Origin: Streptomyces malaysiensis subsp. samsunensis | Lineage (GTDB): Bacteria > Actinomycetota > Actinomycetes > Streptomycetales > Streptomycetaceae | NCBI RefSeq assembly: GCF_024519315.1 | Contig: NZ_JANIIC010000031.1 | Coordinates: 49,910 to 113,909, forward strand | Direction: 5' to 3' | DNA length: 64,000 bases | Part shown: positions 15,405-24,787 of the stretch, in pieces | Layout of the letters: each line of letters opens with the position of its first letter | Position numbering within the stretch: the first letter of the stretch is position 1 | Program-made: the position numbers and the translations under genes | The notes under the pieces: model-generated | Databases searched by the model: none | Told to the model about the DNA's origin: nothing | The model's input: only the letters and a program-made list of their open reading frames with translations

Positions 15405-15446
15405 CACCTGAAGATCCCTTCAGGTGTCTTCAGGTGGCCTTCAGCA
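15405..15446. promoter_or_regulatory. TTCAGGTG direct repeats, candidate response-regulator site
   Basis: TTCAGGTG occurs at 15419-15426 and 15429-15436, followed by TTCAGC at 15440-15445, spaced 10 and 11 bases, one helical turn. The inverse, CACCTGAA, lies at 15405-15412. Tandem half-sites at 10-11 bp spacing are the usual form of OmpR/PhoB-family sites. It is 50-90 bases upstream of the PepSY gene and just upstream of the regulator gene. The assignment is inference. Confidence 0.6.
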
Positions 15447-15496
15447 TCGATCGGCCATGGTGGTTCTCGTCCACATACGAATGGGGAGGAACCCAC

Positions 15497-16081
15497 ATGA
15501 AGCGCATCGTCATCGCATCCGTCGCCGCGGCCGCGCTGCTCACCGGCGGTACGGCCTTCGCCGTGGCGGGCGGCGGGAACGACGGCGCACAGTCGACGTC
15601 CACCGCCACCCAGACGACCGACGCACCCGCCCCGACCACAACCCGCGCGTCCCTGTCCGACGTCGCCCACGCCGCCCTGAAGGCGGTCCCGGGCACGCTG
15701 GACTCCATCGACCGGGAACACGGCCGCTGGGAGGCGGACGTCCTGGGCAAGGACGGCAAGTGGCACGAGGTCACGCTGGACGCGTCGAACGCCAAGGTGA
15801 TCGGCCAGCACATCGACAGGGACACCGACGCCGAGGACTCGGCCGAGGCCAGGGCCCTGCGGAACGCCGATGTCTCGGCCATCGAGGCGGCCCGCAAGGC
15901 CGCGTCCAGGGGCACGGTGACCTCCGTGGAATTCGACGACGACCGCACCCCGGCGTGGGAGGTCGAGACCGTGAAGAACCACAAGGAGCGCGACCTGAAC
16001 GTAGACGCCCACTCGGGCAAGGTCACCCAGGCCCCGGCCGACGACCACGACGGCGACGACGACCACGGCGACGACGACTAG
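15497..16081 (+). CDS. Secreted PepSY-domain protein
   Basis: A 194-residue protein with a clear signal peptide (KRIVIASVAAAALLTGGTAFA, cleavage after residue ~22). A Thr/Ala-rich linker follows, then two PepSY-type modules (residues ~55-110: AHAALKAVPGTLDSIDRE...WEADVLGKDGKWHEVTLDASNAKVI; ~120-175: AIEAARKAASRG...WEVETVKNHKERDLNVDAHSGKV). It ends in an Asp/His-rich tail (DDHDGDDDHGDDD). PepSY proteins inhibit proteases or modulate envelope partners. The tail may bind metal. ATG at 15497 follows GGGGAGG. It is probably controlled by the divergent two-component system. Confidence 0.85.
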   Translation: MKRIVIASVAAAALLTGGTAFAVAGGGNDGAQSTSTATQTTDAPAPTTTRASLSDVAHAALKAVPGTLDSIDREHGRWEADVLGKDGKWHEVTLDASNAKVIGQHIDRDTDAEDSAEARALRNADVSAIEAARKAASRGTVTSVEFDDDRTPAWEVETVKNHKERDLNVDAHSGKVTQAPADDHDGDDDHGDDD

Positions 16082-16261
16082 GGAGAGCCGCCGACGAGAC
16101 GGGAGGGGGCGGGGTCGGAGGGGTGGGGTCCTGGACGCTCGGGGTTCCCCATGCCGAAGGCCAGGGGCGTATTTGTGGCGCTTATCTCCGGCCAACGCAA
16201 CGCTCATCGTTCGTCGGCGCCGTAAATATACGGTCCAGGGCCCCGCCCCGGAGGCCCCGCC

Positions 16262-16394
16262 CCCGCACCCGTAACGAACCCGGGCGCACCCGAAACGCAC
16301 CCGCACCAAGCAAACCCCGGCGCACCCGAAACGAACCCCGGCGCACCCAGAACACACCCGCACCAAGCAAACCTCAGCACCCGAAACGAACCTG
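16262..16394. repeat. Degenerate direct repeats in the gap before the MeaB gene
   Basis: The gap 16082-16405 (324 bases) holds no gene. Its right half is built from repeated CGCACCCGAAACG-type units and two copies of ACCCGCACCAAGCAAACC about 57 bases apart. The tract lies just past the stop of the minus-strand MeaB-type gene, between convergent transcription units. I see no clear terminator hairpin here. Confidence 0.5.
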
Positions 16395-16405
16395 CCACGC
16401 CCCCG

Positions 16406-17365
16406 CTACCGCTGCTCCGTAACCCCCGCCACCAGCTCGTCCGCCGCCGCATACGGATCCAGCTCACCCGCGACGACCCGCTCCGCGAGCACGCCCAACC
16501 GCCGGTCCCCGTGCAGATCCCCGATCCGCTCCCGCAGCGCCGTCACCGCGATCGTCTCGACCTCGCCCGCCGCCCGCCGCAGCCGCCGCTCCGCGAGCAC
16601 CCCGTGCTCCTCCATCCACGCACGGTGCTTCTCCAGCGCCTCGACGACCTCCTCGATCCCCTCGCCGCGCGCGGCCACGGTCTTCACGATGGGCGGCCGC
16701 CAGTCCCCCGGCGCCCGCGCCTCGCCCAGGCCCAGCATGTGGTTGAGCTCGCGGGCGGTGGCGTCGGCGCCCTCCCGGTCGGCCTTGTTGACCACGTACA
16801 CATCGCCGATCTCCAGGATCCCGGCCTTGGCCGCCTGGATCCCGTCGCCCATCCCCGGCGCGAGCAACAGCACACTCGTATCGGCCTGGGCCGCGATCTC
16901 GACCTCGGACTGACCGACGCCCACCGTCTCCACCAGCACCACATCGCAGCCCGCCGCGTCCAGCACCCGGATGGCCTGCGGGGCGGCCCAGGCGAGCCCG
17001 CCGAGGTGGCCGCGCGTGGCCATGGAGCGGATGTAGACGCCGGGGTCGGAGGCGTGCTCCGACATCCGTACGCGGTCACCGAGGAGCGCCCCGCCGGAGA
17101 ACGGCGAGGAGGGGTCGACGGCGAGCACGCCCACCCGCTTGCCCGCCCGCCGGTAGGCGGAGACGAGCGCGGAGGTCGAGGTGGACTTGCCGACGCCCGG
17201 CGAGCCGGTCACCCCCACCACATACGCGCCCCCGGCCAGCGGAGCGAGCGCGGCCATCACCTCGCGCAGCTGCGGCGAGGCGCCCTCGACCAGCGAGATG
17301 AGCCGGGCGACCGCACGCGGCCGCCCGTGCCGCGCCTGCTCCACCAGCGTGGGCACATCAGCCAT
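16406..17365 (-). CDS. meaB: MeaB/ArgK-type GTPase chaperone of B12-dependent mutases
   Basis: A 319-residue G3E-family GTPase. It has the P-loop GSPGVGKST (residues ~54-62), a switch region LAVDPSSPFSGGALLGDRVRM, the Walker B-type ETVGVGQSE and the base-recognition motif NKAD. This family loads and protects coenzyme-B12 acyl-CoA mutases, using GTP to gate cofactor transfer; here IcmA or methylmalonyl-CoA mutase would be clients. ATG at 17365 has AAGGAG 10 bases upstream, which decides the start over a longer reading to 17506. It lies 83 bases after the thiolase gene and is likely co-transcribed with it. Confidence 0.92.
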   Translation of the reverse strand: MADVPTLVEQARHGRPRAVARLISLVEGASPQLREVMAALAPLAGGAYVVGVTGSPGVGKSTSTSALVSAYRRAGKRVGVLAVDPSSPFSGGALLGDRVRMSEHASDPGVYIRSMATRGHLGGLAWAAPQAIRVLDAAGCDVVLVETVGVGQSEVEIAAQADTSVLLLAPGMGDGIQAAKAGILEIGDVYVVNKADREGADATARELNHMLGLGEARAPGDWRPPIVKTVAARGEGIEEVVEALEKHRAWMEEHGVLAERRLRRAAGEVETIAVTALRERIGDLHGDRRLGVLAERVVAGELDPYAAADELVAGVTEQR

Positions 17366-17448
17366 GAGTGCCGTACTCCTTATCGCTCGACCACAAACGC
17401 TCGACCACAACGGAAACCAGGCCCCGTGAACAACGAGGAGCGGACCGC

Positions 17449-18645
17449 CTACTCCCCGGCCGGCACCCGAAGAATCAGCGCGTCCCCCTGCCCACCGCCG
17501 CCGCACAGCGCCGCCGCCCCGGTCCCACCACCACGCCGCCGCAGCTCAAGCGCCAGATGCAGCGCGATCCGCGCACCGGACATCCCGATGGGGTGGCCGA
17601 GGGCGATCGCGCCCCCATTCACGTTCACCTTTTCGGGGGAAACACCCAGGTCTTTCATTGACTGCACGGCGACCGCGGCGAACGCCTCGTTGATCTCGAT
17701 GAGATCGAGGTCGTCCACCGTCAGCCCCTCCTTGCCCAGGGCGTGCGCGATCGCGTTGGACGGCTGCGACTGGAGCGAGTTGTCGGGTCCCGCCACATTT
17801 CCGTGGGCGCCGATCTCGGCGATCCACTCCAGACCCAGCTCCTCGGCCTTGGCCTTGCTCATCACGACGACCGCGGCGGCACCGTCGGAGATCTGCGAAG
17901 ACGTGCCGGCGGTGATCGTCCCGTCCTTGGTGAACGCGGGCTTCAGCCGGGCCAGCAGCTCCGCGGTGGTCTCGCCGCGGATGCCCTCGTCCTTGTCGAA
18001 GACCACCGGCTCGCCCTTGCGCTGCGGGATCTCCACGGGAGTGATCTCGGCGTCGAAGAGGCCGTTCTTCTGGGCGGCCGCGGCCCGCTGGTGGGACTGG
18101 GCGGCGAACTCGTCCTGCTCGGGACGCTGGATGCCCAGCCGGGTGTTGTGCTTCTCGGTGGACTCGCCCATGGCGATGGACTCGAAGGCGTCGGTCAGCC
18201 CGTCGTGCGCCATCGCGTCGATCATCTCGACCGCGCCGTACTTGTAGCCCTCACGGGACTTGGGCAGCAGATGCGGGGCGTTGGTCATGGACTCCTGCCC
18301 GCCCGCGACCACGATGTCGAACTCACCCGCACGGATCAGCTGGTCGGCCAGGGCGATCGCGTCCAGCCCGGAGAGGCAGACCTTGTTGATCGTGAGGGCG
18401 GGCACACTCATCGGGATTCCGGCCTTGACCGCCGCCTGCCGGGCCGGGATCTGGCCGGTGCCCGCCTGGAGCACCTGGCCCATGATGACGTACTGCACCT
18501 GGTCCGCTCCGACCCCGGCCCGCTCCAGCGCGGCCTTGATCGCGATCCCGCCCAGATCGGCGCCTGAGAACGAGCGCAGGCTGCCGAGCAGCCGTCCCAT
18601 GGGCGTACGGGCGCCCGCCACCATCACAGAGGTCGTACGAGTCAT
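17449..18645 (-). CDS. Acetyl-CoA C-acetyltransferase (thiolase)
   Basis: A 398-residue thiolase of normal length. The acylated nucleophile Cys90 lies in NKVCLSG, GGQESM and the substrate-loop sequence follow, and the C-terminal catalytic His (GGAIALGHPIGMSG) and Cys (LCGGGGQGDA) are present. It condenses two acetyl-CoA to acetoacetyl-CoA or runs in the reverse direction in beta-oxidation; the biosynthetic sense would feed 3-hydroxybutyryl-CoA dehydrogenase at 36.3 kb. It is divergent from the epimerase gene and upstream of meaB on the same strand. Confidence 0.93.
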   Translation of the reverse strand: MTRTTSVMVAGARTPMGRLLGSLRSFSGADLGGIAIKAALERAGVGADQVQYVIMGQVLQAGTGQIPARQAAVKAGIPMSVPALTINKVCLSGLDAIALADQLIRAGEFDIVVAGGQESMTNAPHLLPKSREGYKYGAVEMIDAMAHDGLTDAFESIAMGESTEKHNTRLGIQRPEQDEFAAQSHQRAAAAQKNGLFDAEITPVEIPQRKGEPVVFDKDEGIRGETTAELLARLKPAFTKDGTITAGTSSQISDGAAAVVVMSKAKAEELGLEWIAEIGAHGNVAGPDNSLQSQPSNAIAHALGKEGLTVDDLDLIEINEAFAAVAVQSMKDLGVSPEKVNVNGGAIALGHPIGMSGARIALHLALELRRRGGGTGAAALCGGGGQGDALILRVPAGE

Positions 18646-18688
18646 TGGAGCGTCCCTTCAGGAGAAGAAGAGAAGTTAACGAGGGTTA

Positions 18689-18706
18689 TCGTCAATGTAC
18701 TGACGA
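18689..18706. promoter_or_regulatory. Palindrome TCGTCA-N6-TGACGA between thiolase and epimerase genes
   Basis: An 18-base inverted repeat with perfect 6-base arms (18689-18694 and 18701-18706) lies 44 bases upstream of the thiolase start and 79 bases upstream of the epimerase start. It may be an operator governing both divergent genes. No regulator gene is adjacent, so the binding protein is unknown. Confidence 0.4.
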
Positions 18707-18784
18707 GTACCCGCTCGGTCACCGGCCCATCAGTGTGATCGCGCGCACGTTGCGTAACCGGGCGTGCGGCTGTGCACTGTTCCC

Positions 18785-19237
18785 ATGCTGACGAGAATCG
18801 ACCACATCGGGATCGCCTGTTCCGACCTCGACAAGACCGTCGAGTTCTACCGTGCCACGTACGGCTTCGAGGTGTTCCACTCCGAGATCAACGAGGAGCA
18901 GGGCGTCCGCGAGGCCATGCTCAAGATCAATGAGACCTCCGACGGCGGGGCCTCGTACCTCCAGCTCCTGGAGCCGATCCGGGAGGACTCCGCGGTCGGC
19001 AAGTGGATGGCCAAGAACGGTGAGGGCGTCCACCACATCGCCTTCGGCACCGCCGACGTCGACACCGACTCGGAGGCCATCCGCGACAAGGGCGTCCGGG
19101 TCCTCTACGAACAGCCCCGCCGCGGCTCGATGGACTCCCGGATCACCTTCCTCCACCCCAAGGACTGTCACGGTGTGCTGACCGAGCTCGTCACCGCCGC
19201 GAACCCCGCCGCTCACAAGGGCGAAGAGGATCACTGA
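18785..19237 (+). CDS. mce: Methylmalonyl-CoA epimerase
   Basis: A 150-residue vicinal-oxygen-chelate protein. The metal ligands align with the characterised propionibacterial enzyme: His7 (RIDHIGIA), Gln60 (YLQLLEP), His84 (GVHHIAF) and Glu134 (VLTELV). It interconverts (2R)- and (2S)-methylmalonyl-CoA, linking propionyl-CoA carboxylation to methylmalonyl-CoA mutase. ATG at 18785 gives the family's standard N-terminus (MLTRIDHIGIAC); an upstream in-frame start at 18764 is less likely. It is divergent from thiolase and next to meaB, fitting acyl-CoA metabolism. Confidence 0.93.
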   Translation: MLTRIDHIGIACSDLDKTVEFYRATYGFEVFHSEINEEQGVREAMLKINETSDGGASYLQLLEPIREDSAVGKWMAKNGEGVHHIAFGTADVDTDSEAIRDKGVRVLYEQPRRGSMDSRITFLHPKDCHGVLTELVTAANPAAHKGEEDH

Positions 19238-19483
19238 AGCGGACCACTGACCTACCCCTTCCCCGGCCGGTAGAGTGCAGCATCGGCCGGGGTACGGAAT
19301 CGGAAAGGGATCGGGTCCGGCCCGGGCCACGCCGATGATCTGACACCATTTCTTCGGAAGGGCCAGCTCCGGTCCGACCCGGCACGCACCTCGCCAGGGT
19401 CGGTACCGCAAGGGAACCGTCGAGGAACCCCGGGACACCGCAAGGGACCACGGGGGCCGCGATGGAGACGGAGCCGGCCGCCA

Positions 19484-22400
19484 ATGCGACCAGGGGACGG
19501 ATGGGACCGCGCAGTGCGGGGCTACGACCGCTACGAGCCTGACGATCAGCTCTCGAAGTTCGAGGCCGAGATGGAGCGGCTGAAGACCGAGCGGGAGAAG
19601 GCCGTCCAGCACGCCGACGACCTCGGCTACCAAGTCGAGGTGCTGCGCGCCAAGCTGCATGAGGCGCGCCGTAATCTGGCGGCCCGCCCCGCCTACGACA
19701 GCGCCAACGTCGGCTACCAGGCTGAGCAGTTGCTGCGGGACGCGCAGATCCAGGCGGACCAACTGCGCGCCAACGCCGAGCGGGAGCTGCGCGACACCCG
19801 GGCCCAGACCCAGCGGCTGCTCCAGGAGCAGGCCGAGCGGCAGGCCCGGCTCGAGGCCGAGTTGCACGCCGAGGCCGTGGCCCGCCGCCAGCGGCTGGAC
19901 CAGGAGCTGGCCGAGCGCCGCGCCACCGTCGAGTCGCACGTCAACGAGAACGTGGCCTGGGCCGAGCAACTGCGGGCCCGTACCGAGGCGCAGGCCCGCC
20001 GGCTCATGGACGAGTCCCGCACGGAGGCCGAGCACGCCCTGGCCGAGGCCCGCGCCGAGGCCCAGCGGATGACCGAACAGGCCCGTCAGCGGCTGGGTTC
20101 GGAGGCGGAGGCGGCCCGCGCCGAGGCCGAGGCGATTCTGCGCCGGGCCCGCACCGACGCCGAGCGGCTGCTGACCAACGCGGGCGCGCAGGCCCAGGAG
20201 GCCACCGACCACGCCGAGCAGCTGCGCACCTCCACCGCCAGCGAGGCGGACCAGGCCCGCCGTGCCGCGGCCGAGCAGACCCGCGCCGCCGAGCAGCGGA
20301 TGCACGAGGCCGAGCAGGCGCTGCGCGAGGCGCGCAGCGAGGCCGAGAAGGTGGTCGCCGAGGCCAAGGACGCGGCGGCCAAGCGGCTCTCCGCCGCCGA
20401 GTCGGACAACGAGCAGCGCACCCGTACCGCCAAGGCGGAGGTCGCCCGGCTGGTCGGCGAGGCCACCAAGGAGGCCGAGCGGCTGCGGGCCGAGGCCGAG
20501 CAACTGCGGGACGACGCCCGCGCCGAGGCCGAGCGGATGGTCACCGAGGCGGGCGACGACGCCCGCGCCAGGGCGGCCGAGGACTCGGCGGCCCAGCTGG
20601 CCAAGGCGGCCCGGAGCGCCGAGGAGGTGCTCACCCGCGCCTCGGAGAAGGCGCAGGCCACCACCAAAGCGGCCACCGACGACGCCGAGCGGATCCGGCG
20701 CGAGGCCGAGGAAGAGGCCGACCGGCTGCGGGCCGAGGCGCATGACACCGCCGAGCAGCTCAAGGGCGCGGCGAAGGACGACACCAAGGACTACCGCGCC
20801 AAGACCGTCGAGCTCCAGGAGGAGGCCCGGCGGCTGCGCGGCGAGGCCGAGCAGCTGCGGTCGGAGGCGGTCGCCGAGGGCGAGCGGGTCCGCGCCGAGG
20901 CGCGCCGCGAGGCGGTCCAGCAGATCGAGGAGGCGGCCAGCACCGCCGAGGACCTGCTGACCAAGGCGAAGGCCGACGCCGAGGAGACCCGCTCGGGCGC
21001 CACCGCCGAGAGCGAGCGGGTACGCACCGAGGCCATCGAGCGGGCCAACGCGCTGCGCCGGCAGGCCGATGAGCTGCTCAAGCGGGCCCGCGGCGAGGCC
21101 GACGAGCTCGTGACCTCGGCCGAGGAGCAGGCCGAGCGGGTCAAGTCGGAGGCGTCCACCGCGGCCGAGGAGCTGCGCGAGGAGGCCGAGCGGGCCGCCG
21201 AGGACCGCCGCGCCGAGGCCGAGACCGAGCTCAACCGGCTGCACCAGGAGGCCGAGCAGCGGCTCTCCTCGGCCGACCAGACGCAGCGGGACGCCCGCGA
21301 AGAGGCGGAGCGGCTGCGCAAGGAGACCGCCGAGGAGATCGAGCGGCAGCGCACGGAGTCCGCCGAGCGGCTGAACGCGCTGCGGCAGCAGGCCGAGGAG
21401 GAGGCCGCCCGGCTGCGCGACGAGGCCGCAGCGGACGCCTCGAACGCGCGCGCCGAGGGCGAGTCGGTGGCCGTACGGCTGCGCGGCGAGGCCGCCGCGG
21501 AGGCCGAGCGGCTGCGCTCCGAGGCCCAGGAGACCGCCGACCGGGTGCGGGCGGAGGCGGCGAGCGCCGCCGAGCGCATCGGCACCGAGGCCGCGGAGGC
21601 CCTGGCCGCCGCCCAGGAGGAGGCGGCCCGCCGCCGCCGCGAGGCCGAGGAACTGCTCGCCGACGCCCGCGAGGAGGCGCAGGCGGAGCGGACGGCGGCG
21701 CGCGAGCAGAGCGAGGAGCTGCTGGCCGCCGCCCGGAACCGGGTCTCCGAGGCGCAGGCGGAGGCGCAGCGGCTGGTCGAGGAGGCCGAGCAGCGCTCGG
21801 CCGACCTGGTGGCCGCCGCCGAGCAGACCGCCCAGCAGGTGCGGGACGCGGTCGCGGGGCTGCACGAGCAGGCCGAGCAGGAGATCACGGCGCTGCGCAC
21901 CTCCGCGGAGCACGCCGCGGAGCGGGTGCGCGAAGAGGCGCAGGGCGAGGCCGACCGGGTCCGCGCGGACGCCTACGCGGAGCGGGAGCGCGCCTCGCAG
22001 GACGCCACGCGGGTGCGGCGGGAGGCCCAGGAGGAGTCCGAGGCCGCCAAGTCGCTCGCGGAGCGCACGGTCGCGGAGGCGATCACCGAGTCGGAGCGAC
22101 TGACCGAGCAGGCCCGCGAGGAGGCGGGCAGGCGCCGCGCCGACGCGGCCGAGCAGGCCGACCGGCTGGTCAACGAGGCCACCCACGAGGCCGAGCGGCT
22201 GCGCGCCGAGGCCAACGAGACGCTCGACGACGCGCGCCGCTCGGCCAACAAGACCCGTGCCGAGGCCGCCGAACAGGCCGATACGCTCATCACCGGCGCC
22301 ACCGAGGAGGCGCAGCGGCTGGTCTCGGAGGCCACCACGCGGGCGCAGGCGCTGCGTACGGAGGCGTCCGACGCACGGGCCACCGCCGAGCAGGACGCGG

Positions 22401-23512
22401 CCCGCACCCGGGCCCAGGCCCGCGGCGACGCCAACAACATCCGTTCGGAGGCCGCCGAGCAGGCGGACCGGCTGGTCAACGAGGCCCGGAACGAGGCCGA
22501 GCGGCTGCATGCGGAGGCCAGTGCCGAGGCCGAGCGGATGCGCAACGAGGCCGCGGAGACCGTCGGTTCGGCACAGCAGCACGCGGCACGCACCCGCGCC
22601 GAGGCCGAGCGGGTCGAGGCCCGTGCGGCGGCCGAGGCGGAGCGGCTGCGCAACGAGGCGCAGGCCGAGGCCGACCGCCTGATCGACAAGGCGCGCGAGG
22701 ACGCCAACAAGCGGCGCTCCGACGCCGCCGAACAGGCCGACCGGCTGGTCACCGAGTCCTCCGCGGAGGCCGAGCGGCTCACCTCCGAGGCCCGGGAAGC
22801 CGCGCTGCGCACGGCGACCGCAGCCGAGGAACAGGCGGACACCATGGTGGGCATGGCCCGCCATGAGGCGGACCGGCTGGTCTCCGAGGCCACGGCCGAG
22901 TCCAACGCCATGGTGGAGAAGGCCCGTACGGACTCCGACACCATGCTGAGCGAGGCCCGGGGCGACGCCACGGCCATCCGGGAGCGCGCCGAGGAGCTGC
23001 GCACCCGTACCGAGGCCGAGGTCGAGGAGCTGCACCAGCGGGCCCGCCGGGAGTCCGCGGAGCAGATGAAGGCCACGGGCGAGCGCGTCGACAAGCTGGT
23101 CGCGGCGGCCACCGCACAGCTGATGAAGGCCGAGGAGAAGGCCAAGTCGCTGGTCGCGGAGGCGGAGAGCGAAGCGAGCCGGGTGCGGATCGCGGCGGTG
23201 AAGAAGGCCGAGGGTCTGCTGAAGGAAGCCGAGCAGAAGAAGTCCGAGACCGAGCGGGAAGCGGACCGGCTGCGGGCCCGCGCCACGGACGAGGCCAAGC
23301 AGATCGTGGACGAGGGCAAGCGCGAGCTGGAATTGCTCAAGCGCCGCCGCGAGGACATCAACGCGGAGATCTCCCGTGTCCAGGACGTCCTCGAGGCGTT
23401 GGAATCCTTCGAAACCCCCGGATCAGGCGGCTCGGGCGGCAAGGAGAACGGTGGAGTCAAGACGGCGGCGGGCGCGGGTGCGACGAGGAGTGGAAAGCGG
23501 TCGGAAGGGTAG
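19484..23512 (+). CDS. scy: Scy, giant coiled-coil polarity scaffold
   Basis: A 1342-residue protein that is almost entirely Glu/Ala/Arg-rich coiled coil, built of repeats of the type EAERLRAEA. A short N-terminal region (residues ~11-60, LSKFEAEMERLKTEREKAV...LRAKLHEARR) precedes the repeats, and a Gly/Lys/Ser-rich tail ends it. This matches Scy, which organises tip growth at hyphal poles with DivIVA and FilP. The known family has 51-residue repeat units. ATG at 19484 follows ACGGAG by 10 bases. GTG at 19514 (VRGYDRYEPDD) is an alternative start that resembles the N-terminus I remember for Scy. filP follows 240 bases downstream. Confidence 0.92.
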   Translation: MRPGDGWDRAVRGYDRYEPDDQLSKFEAEMERLKTEREKAVQHADDLGYQVEVLRAKLHEARRNLAARPAYDSANVGYQAEQLLRDAQIQADQLRANAERELRDTRAQTQRLLQEQAERQARLEAELHAEAVARRQRLDQELAERRATVESHVNENVAWAEQLRARTEAQARRLMDESRTEAEHALAEARAEAQRMTEQARQRLGSEAEAARAEAEAILRRARTDAERLLTNAGAQAQEATDHAEQLRTSTASEADQARRAAAEQTRAAEQRMHEAEQALREARSEAEKVVAEAKDAAAKRLSAAESDNEQRTRTAKAEVARLVGEATKEAERLRAEAEQLRDDARAEAERMVTEAGDDARARAAEDSAAQLAKAARSAEEVLTRASEKAQATTKAATDDAERIRREAEEEADRLRAEAHDTAEQLKGAAKDDTKDYRAKTVELQEEARRLRGEAEQLRSEAVAEGERVRAEARREAVQQIEEAASTAEDLLTKAKADAEETRSGATAESERVRTEAIERANALRRQADELLKRARGEADELVTSAEEQAERVKSEASTAAEELREEAERAAEDRRAEAETELNRLHQEAEQRLSSADQTQRDAREEAERLRKETAEEIERQRTESAERLNALRQQAEEEAARLRDEAAADASNARAEGESVAVRLRGEAAAEAERLRSEAQETADRVRAEAASAAERIGTEAAEALAAAQEEAARRRREAEELLADAREEAQAERTAAREQSEELLAAARNRVSEAQAEAQRLVEEAEQRSADLVAAAEQTAQQVRDAVAGLHEQAEQEITALRTSAEHAAERVREEAQGEADRVRADAYAERERASQDATRVRREAQEESEAAKSLAERTVAEAITESERLTEQAREEAGRRRADAAEQADRLVNEATHEAERLRAEANETLDDARRSANKTRAEAAEQADTLITGATEEAQRLVSEATTRAQALRTEASDARATAEQDAARTRAQARGDANNIRSEAAEQADRLVNEARNEAERLHAEASAEAERMRNEAAETVGSAQQHAARTRAEAERVEARAAAEAERLRNEAQAEADRLIDKAREDANKRRSDAAEQADRLVTESSAEAERLTSEAREAALRTATAAEEQADTMVGMARHEADRLVSEATAESNAMVEKARTDSDTMLSEARGDATAIRERAEELRTRTEAEVEELHQRARRESAEQMKATGERVDKLVAAATAQLMKAEEKAKSLVAEAESEASRVRIAAVKKAEGLLKEAEQKKSETEREADRLRARATDEAKQIVDEGKRELELLKRRREDINAEISRVQDVLEALESFETPGSGGSGGKENGGVKTAAGAGATRSGKRSEG

Positions 23513-23752
23513 CCGTACGCGGGGGACCAACCCCGACCGTGCACATCCGCGTCGGTCTCACGTAAGTCTCGCGTCGGTCCGCGTCCATCACTGCATGTCC
23601 GTATCATCCCGACGAGTGACGAGGTCTCCGTCTTACTGCCACTCAAAAGGCTGGACATAATGCAGATCAAACAGACGTTGACTCGATGACACGCCGTTCG
23701 GCCCCCTAGGATTCCCTCTATCACCTCACCGGTCTCTTTCGACAGGAACCCC

Positions 23753-24691
23753 ATGAGCGACACTTCCTCCCCCTTCGGCTTCGAGCTCGTGCGGCGTGGG
23801 TACGACCGCGGTCAGGTGGACGACCGCATTTCCAAGCTCGTCGCCGATCGTGACAGTGCACTGGCCCGTATCACCTCTCTGGAAAAGCGCATCGAGGAGC
23901 TGCACCTCGAGACGCAGAACGCTCAGGCCCAGATCAACGATTCGGAGCCGTCCTACGCGGGGCTCGGCGCCCGGGTCGAGAAGATCCTCCGTCTCGCCGA
24001 GGAAGAGGCGAAGGATCTGCGCGAGGAGGCTCGCCGCGCCGCCGAACAGCACCGTGAGCTGGCCGAGTCGGCCGCCCAGCAGGTTCGCAACGACGCCGAG
24101 TCGTTCGCCGCCGAGCGCAAGGCCAAGGCCGAGGACGAGGGCGCGCGGATCGTCGAGAAGGCGAAGGGCGAGGCGGCCACGCTGCGCCAGGAGGCACAGA
24201 AGGACGCCCAGTCCAAGCGCGAGGAGGCGGACTCCCTCTTCGAGGAGACCCGCGCCAAGGCCGCGCAGGCCGCCGCCGACTTCGAGACCAACCTCGCCAA
24301 GCGCCGCGAGCAGTCCGAGCGCGACCTGGCCTCGCGTCAGGCCAAGGCCGAGAAGCGGCTCGCGGAGATCGAGCACCGCGCCGAGCAGCTCCGCCTCGAG
24401 GCCGAGAAGCTGCGCACCGACGCCGAGCGCCGCGCCCGCCAGACGGTGGAGACCGCACAGCGCCAGGCCGAGGACATCGTGGCCGACGCCAACGCCAAGG
24501 CCGACCGGATCCGCAGCGAATCCGAGCGCGAGCTCGCGGCCCTCACCAACCGCCGCGACAGCATCAACGCCCAGCTGACCAACGTCCGCGAGATGCTGGC
24601 CACGCTGACCGGTGCGGCGGTCGCCGCGGCCGGTGCCCCGGGCGAGGACGAGGCGGTCACCCGCGGCGTCCCGGCCCAGCAGTCCCGGTGA
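23753..24691 (+). CDS. filP: FilP, filament-forming coiled-coil protein
   Basis: A 312-residue protein close to the expected length of FilP. The N-terminal ~65 residues (FGFELVRRGYDRGQVDDRISKLV) resemble the DivIVA-like head; the rest is coiled coil rich in Glu/Ala/Lys/Arg with a shift from heptad to longer repeats, ending in an Ala/Gly/Pro tail. FilP assembles into cytoskeletal networks near hyphal tips and works with DivIVA and Scy. The ATG at 23753 follows AGGA. The 240 bases before it hold its promoter, but I could not find a properly spaced -35/-10 pair. Synteny with scy supports the identification. Confidence 0.95.
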   Translation: MSDTSSPFGFELVRRGYDRGQVDDRISKLVADRDSALARITSLEKRIEELHLETQNAQAQINDSEPSYAGLGARVEKILRLAEEEAKDLREEARRAAEQHRELAESAAQQVRNDAESFAAERKAKAEDEGARIVEKAKGEAATLRQEAQKDAQSKREEADSLFEETRAKAAQAAADFETNLAKRREQSERDLASRQAKAEKRLAEIEHRAEQLRLEAEKLRTDAERRARQTVETAQRQAEDIVADANAKADRIRSESERELAALTNRRDSINAQLTNVREMLATLTGAAVAAAGAPGEDEAVTRGVPAQQSR

Positions 24692-24787
24692 CCGACGGTC
24701 ACAACAGAGCGCACGATGCCCCGCGCCGCGAACCGCGGCGCGGGGCACGCGCACATCCGGCCCCGGGCCGGCTGAAACCATCCGCAT

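Noticed and set aside
18719..23035. Minus-strand open frame of 1438 codons antisense to scy
   Set aside because: The Glu/Ala/Arg codons of the coiled coil avoid stops in all frames; the frame has Leu/Gly-only composition and crosses mce, thiolase-promoter and scy sequences.
23678..23712. TTGACT and TAGGAT as a filP promoter
   Set aside because: The hexamers are 23 bases apart, too far for a normal sigma-70-type promoter.
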